A DNA stretch of 64,000 nt. Source: Doryteuthis pealeii (taxonomy: Eukaryota; Mollusca; Cephalopoda; Myopsida; Loliginidae). The stretch spans positions 19,107,072-19,171,071 of the forward strand of contig CM042179.1 of NCBI GenBank assembly GCA_023376005.1. Direction: 5' to 3'. The notes beneath the pieces are model-generated. The model was given only the letters and a program-made list of their open reading frames with translations. It was not told the DNA's origin and did not search any database. The translations under genes and the position numbers were made by a program. Positions 36,401-46,340 of this stretch are shown here, piece after piece. Every line of letters begins with the position of its first letter. Positions within the stretch are counted from its first letter, which is position 1.

Positions 36401-38612
36401 TACTTCTTTCTCAAATGTGGCATCATATTGCATTTCATGGAGTATTGGCTGGTATAACGGAGGTTGATTAAATGGGGACAGGGTGTGATGGGAATTGTAT
36501 ATATTCCTCTCTTTAACTTCTGAAGATAAGATTGATAGTGGAGAAAAAGTAACATGTCAAACCTGCAAGAGGGAGATACTTCTTTCTCAAATGTGGCATC
36601 ATATTGCATTTCATGGAGTATTGGCTGGTATAATGGAGGCTTGATTAAATGGGGACAGGGTGTGATGGGAATTGTATATATTCCTCTCTTTAACTTCTGA
36701 AGATAAGATTGATAGTGGAGAAAAAGTAACATGTCAAACCTGCAAGAGGGAGATACTTCTTTCTTAAATGTGGCATCATATTGCATTTCATGGAGTATTG
36801 GCTGGTATAACGGAGGCTTGATTAAATGGGACACGGTGTGATGGGAATTGTATATAATCCTCTCTTTAACTTCTGAAGATAAGATTGATAGTGGAGAAAA
36901 AGTAACATGTCAAACCTGCAAGAGGGAGATACTTCTTTCTCAAATGTGGCATCATATTGCATTTCATGGAGTATTGGCTGGAATAACAGAGGATTGATTA
37001 AATGGGGACAGGGTGTGATGGGAATTGTATATATTCCTCTCTTTAACTTCTGAAGATAAGATTGATAGTGGAGAAAAAGTAACATGTCAAACCTGCAAGA
37101 GGGAGATACTTCTTTCTTAAATGTGGCATCATATTGCATTTCATGGAGTATTGGCTGGTATAACGGAGGCTTGATTAAATGGGGACAGGGTGTGATGGGA
37201 ATTGTATATATTCCTCTCTTTAACTTCTGAAGATAAGATTGATAGTGGAGAAAAAGTAACATGTCAAACCTGCAAGAGGGAGATACTTCTTTCTTAAATG
37301 TGGCATCATATTGCATTTCATGGAGTATTGGCTGGTATAACAGAGGATTGATTAAATGGGGACAGGGTGTGATGGGAATTGTATACATTCCTCTCTTTAA
37401 CTTCTGAAGATAAGATTGATAGTGGAGAAAAAGTAACATGTCAAAACTGCAAGAGGGAGATACTTCTTTCTCAAATGTGGCATCATATTGCATTCCATGG
37501 AGTATTGGCTGGAATAACAGAGGATTGATTAAATGGGGACAGGGTGTGATGGGAATTGTATATATTCCTCTCTTTAACTTCTGAAGATAAGATTGATAGT
37601 GGAGAAAAAGTAACATGTCAAACCTGCAAGAGGAACATACTTCTTTCTCAAATGTGGCATCATATTGCATTTCATGGAGTATTGGCTGGAATAACAGAGG
37701 ATTGATTAAATGGGGACAGGGTGTGATGGGAATTGTATATATTCCTCTCTTTAACTTCTGAAGATAAGATTGATAGTGGAGAAAAAGTAACATGTCAAAA
37801 CTGCAAGAGGGAGATACTTCTTTCTCAAATGTGGCATCATATTGCATTCCATGGAGTATTGGCTGGAATAACAGAGGATTGATTAAATGGGGACAGGGTG
37901 TGATGGGAATTGTATATATTCCTCTCTTTAACTTCTGAAGATAAGATTGATAGTGGAGAAAAAGTAACATGTCAAACCTGCAAGAGGAACATACTTCTTT
38001 CTCAAATGTGGCATCATATTGCATTTCATGGAGTATTGGCTGGAATAACAGAGGATTGATTAAATGGGGACAGGGTGTGATGGGAATTGTATATATTCCT
38101 CTCTTTAACTTCTGAAGATAAGATTGATAGTGGAGAAAAAGTAACATGTCAAAACTGCAAGAGGGAGATACTTCTTTCTCAAATGTGGCATCATATTGCA
38201 TTCCATGGAGTATTGGCTGGAATAACAGAGGATTGATTAAATGGGGACAGGGTGTGATGGGAATTGTATATATTCCTCTCTTTAACTTCTGAAGATAAGA
38301 TTGATAGTGGAGAAAAAGTAACATGTCAAACCTGCAAGAGGAACATACTTCTTTCTCAAATGTGGCATCATATTGCATTTCATGGAGTATTGGCTGGAAT
38401 AACAGAGGATTGATTAAATGGGGACAGGGTGTGATGGGAATTGTATATATTCCTCCCTTTAACTTCTGAAGATAAGATTGATAGTGGCGAAAAAGTAATA
38501 TGTTAAACCTGCAAGAGGAAGATACTTCTTTCTCAAATGTGGCATCATATTGCATTTCATGGAGTATTGGCTGGTATAATGGAGGCTTGATTAAATGGGG
38601 ACAGGGTGTGAT
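33401..38612 (-). repeat. 177-bp satellite array, right arm, about 30 copies
   Basis: Same unit as the left array, inverted. Copies near the centre carry run-length indels; those from about 36.4 to 38.6 kb are uniform and keep the 177-base (59-codon) period. Between about 37340 and 38450 two unit types alternate three times, giving a 354-bp dimer. It grades into reverse transcriptase at 38612. Confidence 0.95.
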
Positions 38613-39158
38613 AGGTCTCCCTCTTGGTAGCAGCATTTGCAGGTCCACCGTGCATCTGGGGGAGCCATTCTTTTTCGGTGCGACCACCATCCTTGAGCAC
38701 CAGGTTGTTGGCGTGCCTATCGGTACTGGTTCTATTATGCCCAGTGCAACATCTCTGTCCAAGTCTTGTTTCACCCTCTTCTTCCAATGGTGAGGGACTG
38801 GTATCCGTGTGTGGACAGCTATTGGCGTTATGCCAGGGATAAAAGTAATATCTAACTGTTTACCTGCCATGGTTTGTAATGGTAGGTGCGGGCATGTGTT
38901 GAATGCACTTGACTCAAAATGTTCTTTTATCCACTGTTCTAGTTGGTGCCTGTTGGTTTCCGTTGGTGGGAATGGGATAGTATCCAGTCTCGGCGGAATG
39001 GATGTTCTACCCGGACATACGCATGGTGCCCTTTTAATTGCATTTGTCGACGAGTTAATCTGTGATACCGACGTTGGGAAATCGAGGGGTAACAATCCCA
39101 GATCCTTCAATGCGGCTTGAGATAGGTAAAAGCCGGTTGTGTTGTCCGCCACATACAC
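36822..39158 (-). pseudogene. chimeric 778-codon frame: pol segment fused to ten satellite units
   Basis: Residues 1-190 come from the retroelement between protease and RT (for example SRMVVAPKKNGSPRCTVDLQ). Then the frame slips relative to the true RT frame and runs through ten 59-residue repeats (ITPCPHLI..., QPILHEMQYDATFEKEV, SCRFDMLLFLHYQSYLQKL). It stays open only because the unit is a multiple of three. The repeat portion is satellite read in a non-RT frame and has no recognisable domain. I do not regard it as a functional gene. Confidence 0.7.
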
Positions 39159-39420
39159 AGCCTGTCGTGTTTATCTTGAACCAACTCTTATGTGCAGGAA
39201 TAAGATGCCCTTGATGTGTAGTTGGTTGTCTGTTATGCCACGTATCTGGTGGGTAGTTGTCATGAGATACTCGTCTGGGTACCCAAGTTGTTCTTGAATC
39301 TCCAGTCCGCTCCTGTATCCGCAAAGGCGATTATCTTGTGACTGCAATGCTGGACCTGTCGGTACACATTCGAACATGGCTACTTCCACTGTTGCCAATG
39401 GGGGTGGATCCGGAGGGCTT
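38613..39420 (-). pseudogene. protease and start of reverse transcriptase, right-arm element
   Basis: Cleaner counterpart of 27060-27880. The retropepsin motif DTGAD lies at 39305-39319 (minus). The RT fingers include PVPIGTPTTWCSRMVVAPKK and TVDLQ near 38640-38720. A one- or two-base loss after VDLQ shifts the frame just before the satellite. The catalytic RT core is missing. Confidence 0.75.
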
Positions 39421-39539
39421 CTCTCAAATTGTTCCCTGTTCCATATGAGGTGGGGCATAGCCCTCAACTGTGTTCTGTTGTGCTTATGGACTGTATAATT
39501 CTTGTTGACTGTATAATTCATGAATGACTCCACACTTAT

Positions 39540-40530
39540 CGATGCTTTACTCGTGGTGTCCGTTCTGGACGCCACGTGCTTCCGGCATACCTTTTTAAGT
39601 GTCCCTTCACCCCACAATAATGGCATACCAGCCCAACCGGTGGGCAGATTTTGTGATCCATCAACCCACCAGGATGTGAAATCTTTCCATATCTGCTACA
39701 AGGCTTGGCGTATCGTGGGGTTGAAGCGGTCTTGGTTTCCAGAGACCATTGTTTATGGACTAACCTTTGCACATTGGATAGTGCAAGGGGATACATTGTG
39801 TTGTGGAGGTAAGGAGTTTACATGTCTGTTGTCTCCAGGCTAACCAATCTGTGGAACTTCTGCTCTAGAGTGATGAGGGTAGCCTCTGCCAATACTTTAT
39901 TCTGGTGTTCTATATTTACAAGTCCTGCTATCATTTGCCCGGCTACCATGTCGCCAGAATAGTTTACTTGGCAACCACAGTTCACTTCTTTCAGGCAGGT
40001 AACCGTAAATTCGCAAAAATTTGGCTGGGCACGCAATCGAGCAAGGAAATGTGCAATTGTGAGTCAATTGCACATTTCCTTGCTCGATTGCGTGCCCAGC
40101 CAAAGTTTTGCCTCATAGAGTGAAAGTTCTGCCTATGAACTTCTTTGTGCAACCCCTTGACTGCCACGAGTCGAATTTGTTGCCACAAGTGTTCCTCCGT
40201 GGCAGTGTTGAGAGCCTCTGGTCCAATTAGCTCGAACAGTAGCCTGTTTGCTTCCAGAGTACACGCCGTTCTCAATTCATTCCTAATCACTGCTGAGTCC
40301 TTCAGTCCGCACATGTCTTTATACCGGGTTCACTTGTCGATAAACAATGCCCAGTCACCATCTGTTGCATCCAGTCCTATCGATGGTCGGTCTAGTTTTC
40401 TAACACGGGACATGTTTGATTGCCCACTAAGCATTTGTTTTCTGAGTGAGATATTTTCTTGCTGCAACTCAATCATTTGCTTCATCAGCTCCAAATGTTG
40501 TTGGTCCATTGTAACTGGTGGCGCAGTCAT
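39540..40530 (-). pseudogene. gag of the right-arm element
   Basis: It starts at 40530: MTAPPVTMDQQHLELMKQM, a coiled-coil-like start with QQENISLRKQM, then RKLDRPSIGLDATDGDWALF. It continues RYKDMCGLKDSAVIRNEL and LNTATEEHLWQQIRL, then a matrix/capsid-like segment ending FCEFTVTCLKEVNCGCQV and MVAGQMIAGLVNIEHQNKV. A CCHC knuckle (CHYCGVKGH.., last Cys reached in a neighbouring frame) lies near 39600-39640. Frameshifts and a 39-bp hairpin break it. Confidence 0.75.
40021..40103. repeat. 39-bp-arm perfect hairpin inside gag, right arm
   Basis: 40021-40059 is the exact reverse complement of 40065-40103 with a 5-base loop (tgagt). It is the mirror partner of 26399-26481, so the small palindrome predates, or was copied with, the large one. 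Confidence 0.92.
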
Positions 40531-40594
40531 GTCTGGTTTATGAATCCTTAGAAAGTACTCAATGTGAAGTTGATAATTCCTTGTAGTTCAAAAA

Positions 40595-40612
40595 ATCCTG
40601 TTCACAGCGCCA
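40595..40612 (-). other. primer-binding-site-like sequence, right arm
   Basis: Reverse complement of tggcgctgtgaacaggat, immediately inside the right-arm LTR. Confidence 0.55.
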
Positions 40613-40792
40613 TGTAAGACGAGTAACATGAATCAACCATCTTATACGACGTATGAAGTCCAGAATGCAAATGGTGGCGCCCACCAGCCATTAAGTAGAA
40701 ACTTACTGACGGCTTGCCACTAATATTTGCATAACACCATGAATGGCCACTCTAAGTTAACTATTAATAAAGGGAGGTTACTCTAACCTACA
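40613..40792 (-). repeat. LTR, right-arm element (180 bp)
   Basis: Inverted copy of 25717-25895 with a few base differences (for example a C/T run-length change near the TG end). Its TG end abuts a CA run, as the left copy abuts a TG run. Confidence 0.7.
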
Positions 40793-41660
40793 CACACACA
40801 CACTGTGCTATCTCCATGATTACCATGAGAGTGCATAAGCAATGTAAGATGGACATCCTTTTACAGCAAGTAAGATATAGAGGTGGAAAACATCCCATTT
40901 AAAAACCAATCTGACCCAGTTCTCTTTGTACAGTTTAAAATCTTTACAGGGATGACGTTCACAATTTCTGACAGTTTGATTGAAATCTGACCAAAAATGG
41001 TGAAGTTGTATGGATAGAAAACCATTTGATAAATTATAAGATTTTGAAGTATTCTCTATATGATTATTTGAATTATTGCATAATGGTTGAAGTATTGTTC
41101 AATATTAGGTTTAATGAACTTATAGACAAAATAATTGATTAACCTTTCTTAGGAATTTCATTAAATTGTTCTTATTGCAGTAAAGCTGTACCAAAAAAAT
41201 GTTAGGGATAAACTAAACAAGAATTAAAAAATGTAAAATGTACCTATCTGTTCAATTTGAATGTATAAAATCTCCTATACAGCATGTTAGAGTTTATGAA
41301 ATGCATTATATGAAGACATAATATCAATAACAAATGAAACTTTCAACTAGTGTTAAGAATAACACTTCTATGAATAAAGATACAAGAATATACAATACTG
41401 AGTAGATTCTTTGCTGCTCCAATAATCCTTGTCAGCCATTCACTATTTCCTAAAACACTCCACTGTGTAATATTATCCATGTATATGGACAAACAATTTG
41501 TGATATTTAGTAGATCATATTTTGTATATAATTCACTAAAAAATAATCAAGGAATTATAATACTTTGTTGATTGGAATAGCTCTCTACTATGAATTTTCC
41601 AATGAGACTAAAAGAAAATTAATTCAGATAAGCTTGTAATTTGTATGCTAGCTCATCAGT
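40793..41660. other. right-arm DNA outside the LTR
   Basis: Pairs with 24848-25716 to the very edge of the assembly gap. Unique DNA resumes at about 41660. No gene recognised. Confidence 0.6.
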
Positions 41661-42204
41661 ACTTTTGAAAATCAAATATAAACACTGGTACTAACTAAAT
41701 ACATACTAAGTGACATTGACAGACAAACACACTGTTTCAAATTATTACCAAAGTGACACTGTTCATCCCATCCAAAAACTACTCATTGGAATTTGATCAA
41801 GTCACCAGAAAAGGATGACATGTATATACACCTGCTCCGTAAAAATGGTAAGGTTTAAAAAAAAAAAAAAAAAAAAGGACAAGAAGTTATGGCCATTTAC
41901 CTAATTTACTAAAATTATCAGAAAGTCAAATTATAAGCAGGGTGTAATAAAAAACCCTGTAAAAAAGAAAATAGCCCCTTCATTTACATATAATCAAAAT
42001 GAAATTCAATCGAAATAAAAAAGTAAACAGTTAAAAAATGGTAGCAGGGTGGGTTAATGTGATCTTTTTTTCTTCTTTTTTTTTTCTTTGGAAAAGGCCC
42101 TGGTCATTCAAACATGTCAATTTCTGGATTTCCTCTGATGTAGTTCCTGACACAAGTAGCATTACCAAGTTGTTTGGTAAAATCGTTGGACATTGACAAA
42201 TTTT
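41661..42204. other. AT-rich spacer
   Basis: An A-run lies at about 41858-41877. Nothing coding was recognised. Confidence 0.5.
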
Positions 42205-42410
42205 CACTTTTATCGGTTCAAATTGCAATTTCTTGGGTATTTCTGGTCCAACCTTAAAAATATTTATGTGGTTGGAAAGAAAAGAAAATAATCTTGTTTT
42301 GAACCACTGAGGATATTTGCATAATTCAAACAGTTCTAAACTCCATTTACACAGCTGTATATAACTAATTAGATAAAAATAACCTCAAATAAAAACTATC
42401 AACAAGTCAT
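42205..42410 (+). repeat. fragments of modules A and B
   Basis: 'atgtggttggaaagaaaaga' (module A) is joined directly to 'gaaccactgaggatatttgc' (module B), showing an internal deletion of the composite repeat. Confidence 0.65.
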
Positions 42411-42439
42411 TCTTGCTTCTAAATCATTGTGTCCATTCT

Positions 42440-43995
42440 CATAAATATGTTGTGTCAGAACGCTCCACAAGTTTTCAATTGGATTTAAGTCTGGAGAATT
42501 AGTCCACAGAAGCCTATTTTTTGCAGGTAATCCATAATTTTATATGCTAAATGCAAAAGAGCATTATTTTGCATAAATATGGTTCTCCTGAAGGTGAGTC
42601 TTTCATTTTTTTTTAGTCAAGTTTCAAGGTGCTCTTTGAGGAAGGCTATATAAGCATCAGCAGTTATTTTCATACTGTCAGGCACTCTCCATGGTCTAAC
42701 CATGATATCTTCAATAATACCAGCCCAAATCATCATACCTCCTTCTCTGTCATGCCTCCACTATACATAGCCCTTGTCCTTCTGAAGGCATAGGCACTGT
42801 GTCTAGTTGTGTGTAGCTAAACTCCTTCAAACAGCGATGACTGACAAAATACCAGGGGTACAACACAAGTTTATTCACGATATGAAGGTGTAAAAAGCAG
42901 AAACATAAAATAAACTTGGAATAACAAGAAACAACAGCAAATTAACTTTTTTAAAATGCTAACAGTTAAATGAAATAATGATGTGTGAACAAAGAGGCTA
43001 GGCTAAATAACCCATAATACAGCATGGTGGTTTCGTCAGAGTATCAACACTAAGGTATTTACATAGGGGAAATGAGTTAGGCAAGGGGACTGGCTGAACA
43101 GCTAAAGAATGTAGCAAGTATTACAAGTTGAAGACGGTAGTGTGGGGATGTCAAGTTAAGCAAAAAGGCTGGCTAAATAGCTATTAAAATGTAGCAAGAG
43201 ATAGATGAGTTAATGAACAGGGGTTTTAGATTAACATGAAAGGAGTATAATAAATGTACATTTTGTTGAAATGAACACAGAGAGATATGGACAGGAGAAA
43301 GTTTATCACAATTAAGCAATGTACTTTCATTAAAAAATACACCTCAAAGTACAGATGAGGTCAGCATAAGAAAAAAAGAATTATGGGCAGGCAGTGACTT
43401 TAGAGATTGAAACTGGTGACTTTTAGAGATTTTGTTCCATTGGTAAAAATAGACCACTAAGGAAGCTAACTCTAAGGGTTATTTAAATGTGTAGCATGAC
43501 ATCCTCCTTGTTGGCACCTTGTTGATGATGATCTCATCCATTTACAACCCAACCCTTGCTCATACCATCAAGGCGATCAAATGATGCACGAGTTTCATCT
43601 GTAAACAGGACTTTCGAGAAATCAACCTTCATGTTCTCCTTTGCTCATTTCAAATGCATTTGTATGTGTACTTTTGTCATTTGAGGTGTTGTCACTGGTC
43701 TCACTGATGTCCCAACCTTTTTAAGAAGACAATAGTGAGTACTTCTGAACACTGTTGCTACTTCAATCTTCCTGAAAATTGATCCACTGGTCAGGCCTGG
43801 GTTATTTATGGCTTCAAGTTTCATTCTTTACAAAGAACTTTTAGAAACAACCCCTGAGTAACCCTTATCTGTCCTCTTGCTTATCTTTGTAGTAGCAGCA
43901 ACAAATATTATAACAGTTTGGCGATATCTTCCAATTATTTGGGATATTTCTAATGTAGATTTGCCTTTGGAAAATTCAGATGTTAGAATATCTTT
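42440..43995 (-). pseudogene. Tc1/mariner-type DDE transposase, interrupted
   Basis: On the minus strand a helix-turn-helix segment (about 43990-43850: LTSEFSKGKSTLEISQIIG) is followed by VLFTDETRASFD with the first catalytic Asp (near 43595), then GWVVNG. After an insertion it continues GGMMIWAGIIEDIMVRPW and VPDSMKITADAYIAFLKEH, then FMQNNALLH (42551-42574), where the usual second catalytic Asp (QDNA) is Asn. NSPDLNPIENLWS at 42462-42500 supplies the third acidic position. The spacing fits Tc1/mariner. Stops, the D-to-N change and a large insertion make it inactive. It sits inside a second, uncharacterised transposon gene. Confidence 0.75.
42790..43515. mobile_element. about 0.7-kb insertion splitting the transposase
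   Basis: Transposase homology stops near 43520 (after GWVVNG) and resumes near 42785 (GGMMIWAGI). The intervening DNA has no coding family. Its edges carry similar words, 'gtgtgtagctaaact' and 'atgtgtagcatgac', that could be the ends of a nonautonomous element. Class unknown. Confidence 0.45.
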
Positions 43996-43999
43996 CTCA

Positions 44000-44392
44000 G
44001 AAGGGGTCGTCACATTTGTGACTCCTCTATTAGCTGAGTCATCTTGAGTTTCAAAATTTGAATAATTGCTGTTACTAAGTTCTTCATCATAATGGAGATC
44101 TTCAAGAGAGGGAGGCTGAATGAAAACTGACACTGGGATTTCAGCTGAATGAGGCACTAAATGTATAGCTGATGGTAGACTCTAGGATATGCAATTTTTC
44201 ATTTGTTTTTCTTGAAGTTTTCATTAAACAAAAGTAACAGTCTGTACAATTATATTTTGGCTCTTGCCAAATCATAGGTATACTGAATGCCAACTTATCA
44301 TATGTTCCCTTGATCTCCACCCGTAAACTCTCACTGCTTGCACATCCTGTAAGGGGCCCAAGACTTGTCTTAATATCCAAGTTTTAATCTAA
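44000..44392 (-). pseudogene. N-terminal fragment of an uncharacterised transposon-associated gene
   Basis: Minus-strand frames read IWQEPKYNCTDCYFCLMKTS, then after a frameshift SLPSAIHLVPHSAEIPVSVF and PPSLEDLHYDEEL. I recognise the W.EP..H..DCYFC...PSA...VPH pattern from a protein family scattered in invertebrate genomes, usually annotated only as uncharacterised. A Tc1/mariner transposase takes over at about 43995, which suggests insertion into this gene. Confidence 0.55.
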
Positions 44393-44820
44393 AATATGCA
44401 AAATAGACTAGCTTCACAAATGCACTGATGTTTGTTCTTTGACTGGGAATCAATTGAGTTACCAAATCTGAAAAATTCTTCTTCCTATTCAATATTTTAT
44501 CAATGCAATCAGTTGACCAGTCCTATTACTTACAGTCAAACAATACAATTGTGCTTATTTTGAGAGTAATTTGTAGAGAAAAACCTTGACATGATAGAAG
44601 GAAACTGACTAGTTTTGAAATCAGCATGCCAATTTTAATCTAAATCAAGTGAAAAATCAAACTCAACAGAAATTATGTCTAAATTGTTGGCCAGTGTTAT
44701 TTGCCATTGTCTATATGGAAGGACAATCCGGTATTTTCATAGTGATTTAACCAACATAACAACACAGTTAAATTAGTCTAAAAGAAAAAAAATTTGGTTA
44801 TGGAACAAAATTTCACTTCG
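44393..44820. other. spacer, nothing recognised
   Basis: AT-rich; no family or repeat identified. Confidence 0.4.
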
Positions 44821-44880
44821 TTAATAATTTCAAATGCAATGTACTACCACCTGGTAGTACATTGCATTTCAAATTATTAA
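44821..44880. repeat. 29-bp-arm near-perfect hairpin
   Basis: 44821-44849 pairs with 44852-44880 with a 2-base loop. One position mismatches (caaat / ttcaa). An almost loopless palindrome of this length is unusual. Confidence 0.9.
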
Positions 44881-45119
44881 TGAGTTGACATTTTTTCAAT
44901 TTCTCAAAAATCTACCAATCATTTAATCATTTAACGAAAGTTTCACAGTATAATAGGAATAGATAAATGTGTAGGCTGTATAAAAAAACTGTATTGTTCT
45001 GTGCAACCAGAAACAAGCTGTAGCCATTTGTAATATTAACATAATATAGAAGTCTTCCAAACTATAAATGAGTGTCATTATAATTGTGCAATTGAATGAT
45101 CTAGTACAAGTTTTGGGAC

Positions 45120-45965
45120 TACCAAAAAAAGGTTCCAGAATTCCTAACATCAAGACTGAATAAGAAAAACATGCCTGAAAATAAGCGATGATATCCTACT
45201 TTTAAATGAATTTCTCCAGTACTTTCGAAGTAGCAATTGCAATGACATACAGGGTTTACTAGAAGAATTGGGAATTCCAATATACAACTCAATTAAATAG
45301 CAACTGTTCATTGATATCTCAAAGCAGAGCTTAAAGTGTGCCCTCCTCCACAATGGTAATTTATATGGTACAGTCCCAATTAGGCATTCAGTTTGTCTTC
45401 ATATTTTTCACGAATACATACATAGTCATTGAGTTGTTGCAATATCACAAACACAGTTTGATCATCTGCGTTGACCTTAAAATGGTATACTTTCTTTTTG
45501 GCCAGCAACGTAGATATACCTGCTTTCTGTGCATGTGGGGCCATAGTCAATTGAAAAGATCAAGGCAAGTTATCAAAGATAAACATTTCATTGGGATATC
45601 AGAACTAAAAAAAAATGCTTCTTTATCATTCAAAGACCTTGTCAAGAACTTTTTTAGAAATGCACGAGCCAAGAATTACACTGAAATCACCCAGAAATTA
45701 TTGGATAGCCACAAAATGCTCAATTGGAACATGAGCATCAAGTTCTATTTTCTGCATAGCCATCTTGCTAAAGCCATGGAAAACTTTGGTTTGGTCACCA
45801 GTGAGCAAGATGAATGATTTCACCAAGATTTGAAATTCATGGAAAAATGGTATCAAGGTATATGAGATGTAAATATGATGGCTGACTATTGTTGGAACAT
45901 AAAGTGAAATTTTCCACAGATTGAACACTCGAGAAAAACTGTGTAAATTTTCACCATAACTACTT
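45120..45965 (+). pseudogene. C-terminal part of the same uncharacterised gene family, opposite strand
   Basis: Plus-strand frames read CNDIQGLLEELGIPIYNS, then FIDISKQSLKCALLHNGN and LYGTVPIRHSV, then ICVDLKMVYFLFGQQ, RYTCFLCMWG, and finally SIKFYFLHSHLAKAMENFG with FHQDLKFMEKWYQG. The order matches the C-terminal two-thirds of the family whose N-terminus lies on the minus strand at 44.0-44.4 kb. Stops and frame changes are frequent. The family is probably transposon-derived; its biochemical role is unknown to me. Confidence 0.6.
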
Positions 45966-46340
45966 GCACATAATTTGACTTTACAGTAAAAATGTTCTTT
46001 GTATAAACAAGAGGAATGTGTACAAACATTACAGACCAGCAATTTTTAAATTATTTTCTATTGTAAATTTTAAAAACATTCTATAAAATAAGCACAAATT
46101 TGTTACATGCAGTATTTTAATGATTTTTGAGACCAACCAAGGTTATCGTGTTTACTCAAAAAGTTAATGTAATAGAAAAAACTTGGATTCAGAGTTCAAA
46201 AGTTAGTAAAAAAATAAGTGTCAGATCTAATTCAACAAAAATTGTGTTACCCAGGGTAATGTTTTATTATTTTCCATTATAAAACATTCCATAAATTAAG
46301 CACAAATTTGTTGATGTGATATAGAAAAACTTATTTTCAA
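45966..46340. other. AT-rich spacer
   Basis: No feature recognised. A short duplicated phrase ('cattctataaaataagcacaa' region) recurs near 46270-46310. Confidence 0.4.

Larger units (their letters stand above)
24848..41660. repeat. giant inverted repeat, arms about 8.2 kb
   Basis: The left arm 24848-33084 and right arm about 33401-41660 are reverse complements along their whole length. Paired landmarks have a constant coordinate sum: LTR edges 25717/40792 and 25895/40613 sum to 66508-66509, gag starts 25976/40530 sum to 66506, array borders 27870/38612 sum to 66482. The outer flanks also pair (for example 'gctagcatacaaattacaag' near 24861 and its complement near 41640). The left arm carries many more single-base indels. 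See the findings for the artefact question. Confidence 0.9.

Noticed and set aside
27870..38612. A CRISPR-like array, because of the regular repeats
   Set aside because: The whole 177-bp unit repeats with no unique spacers; it is a satellite in a eukaryotic genome.
36822..39158. A real repetitive-protein gene
   Set aside because: The N-terminus is a retroelement fragment shifted out of its RT frame and the repeats are satellite; openness follows from the 59-codon period.
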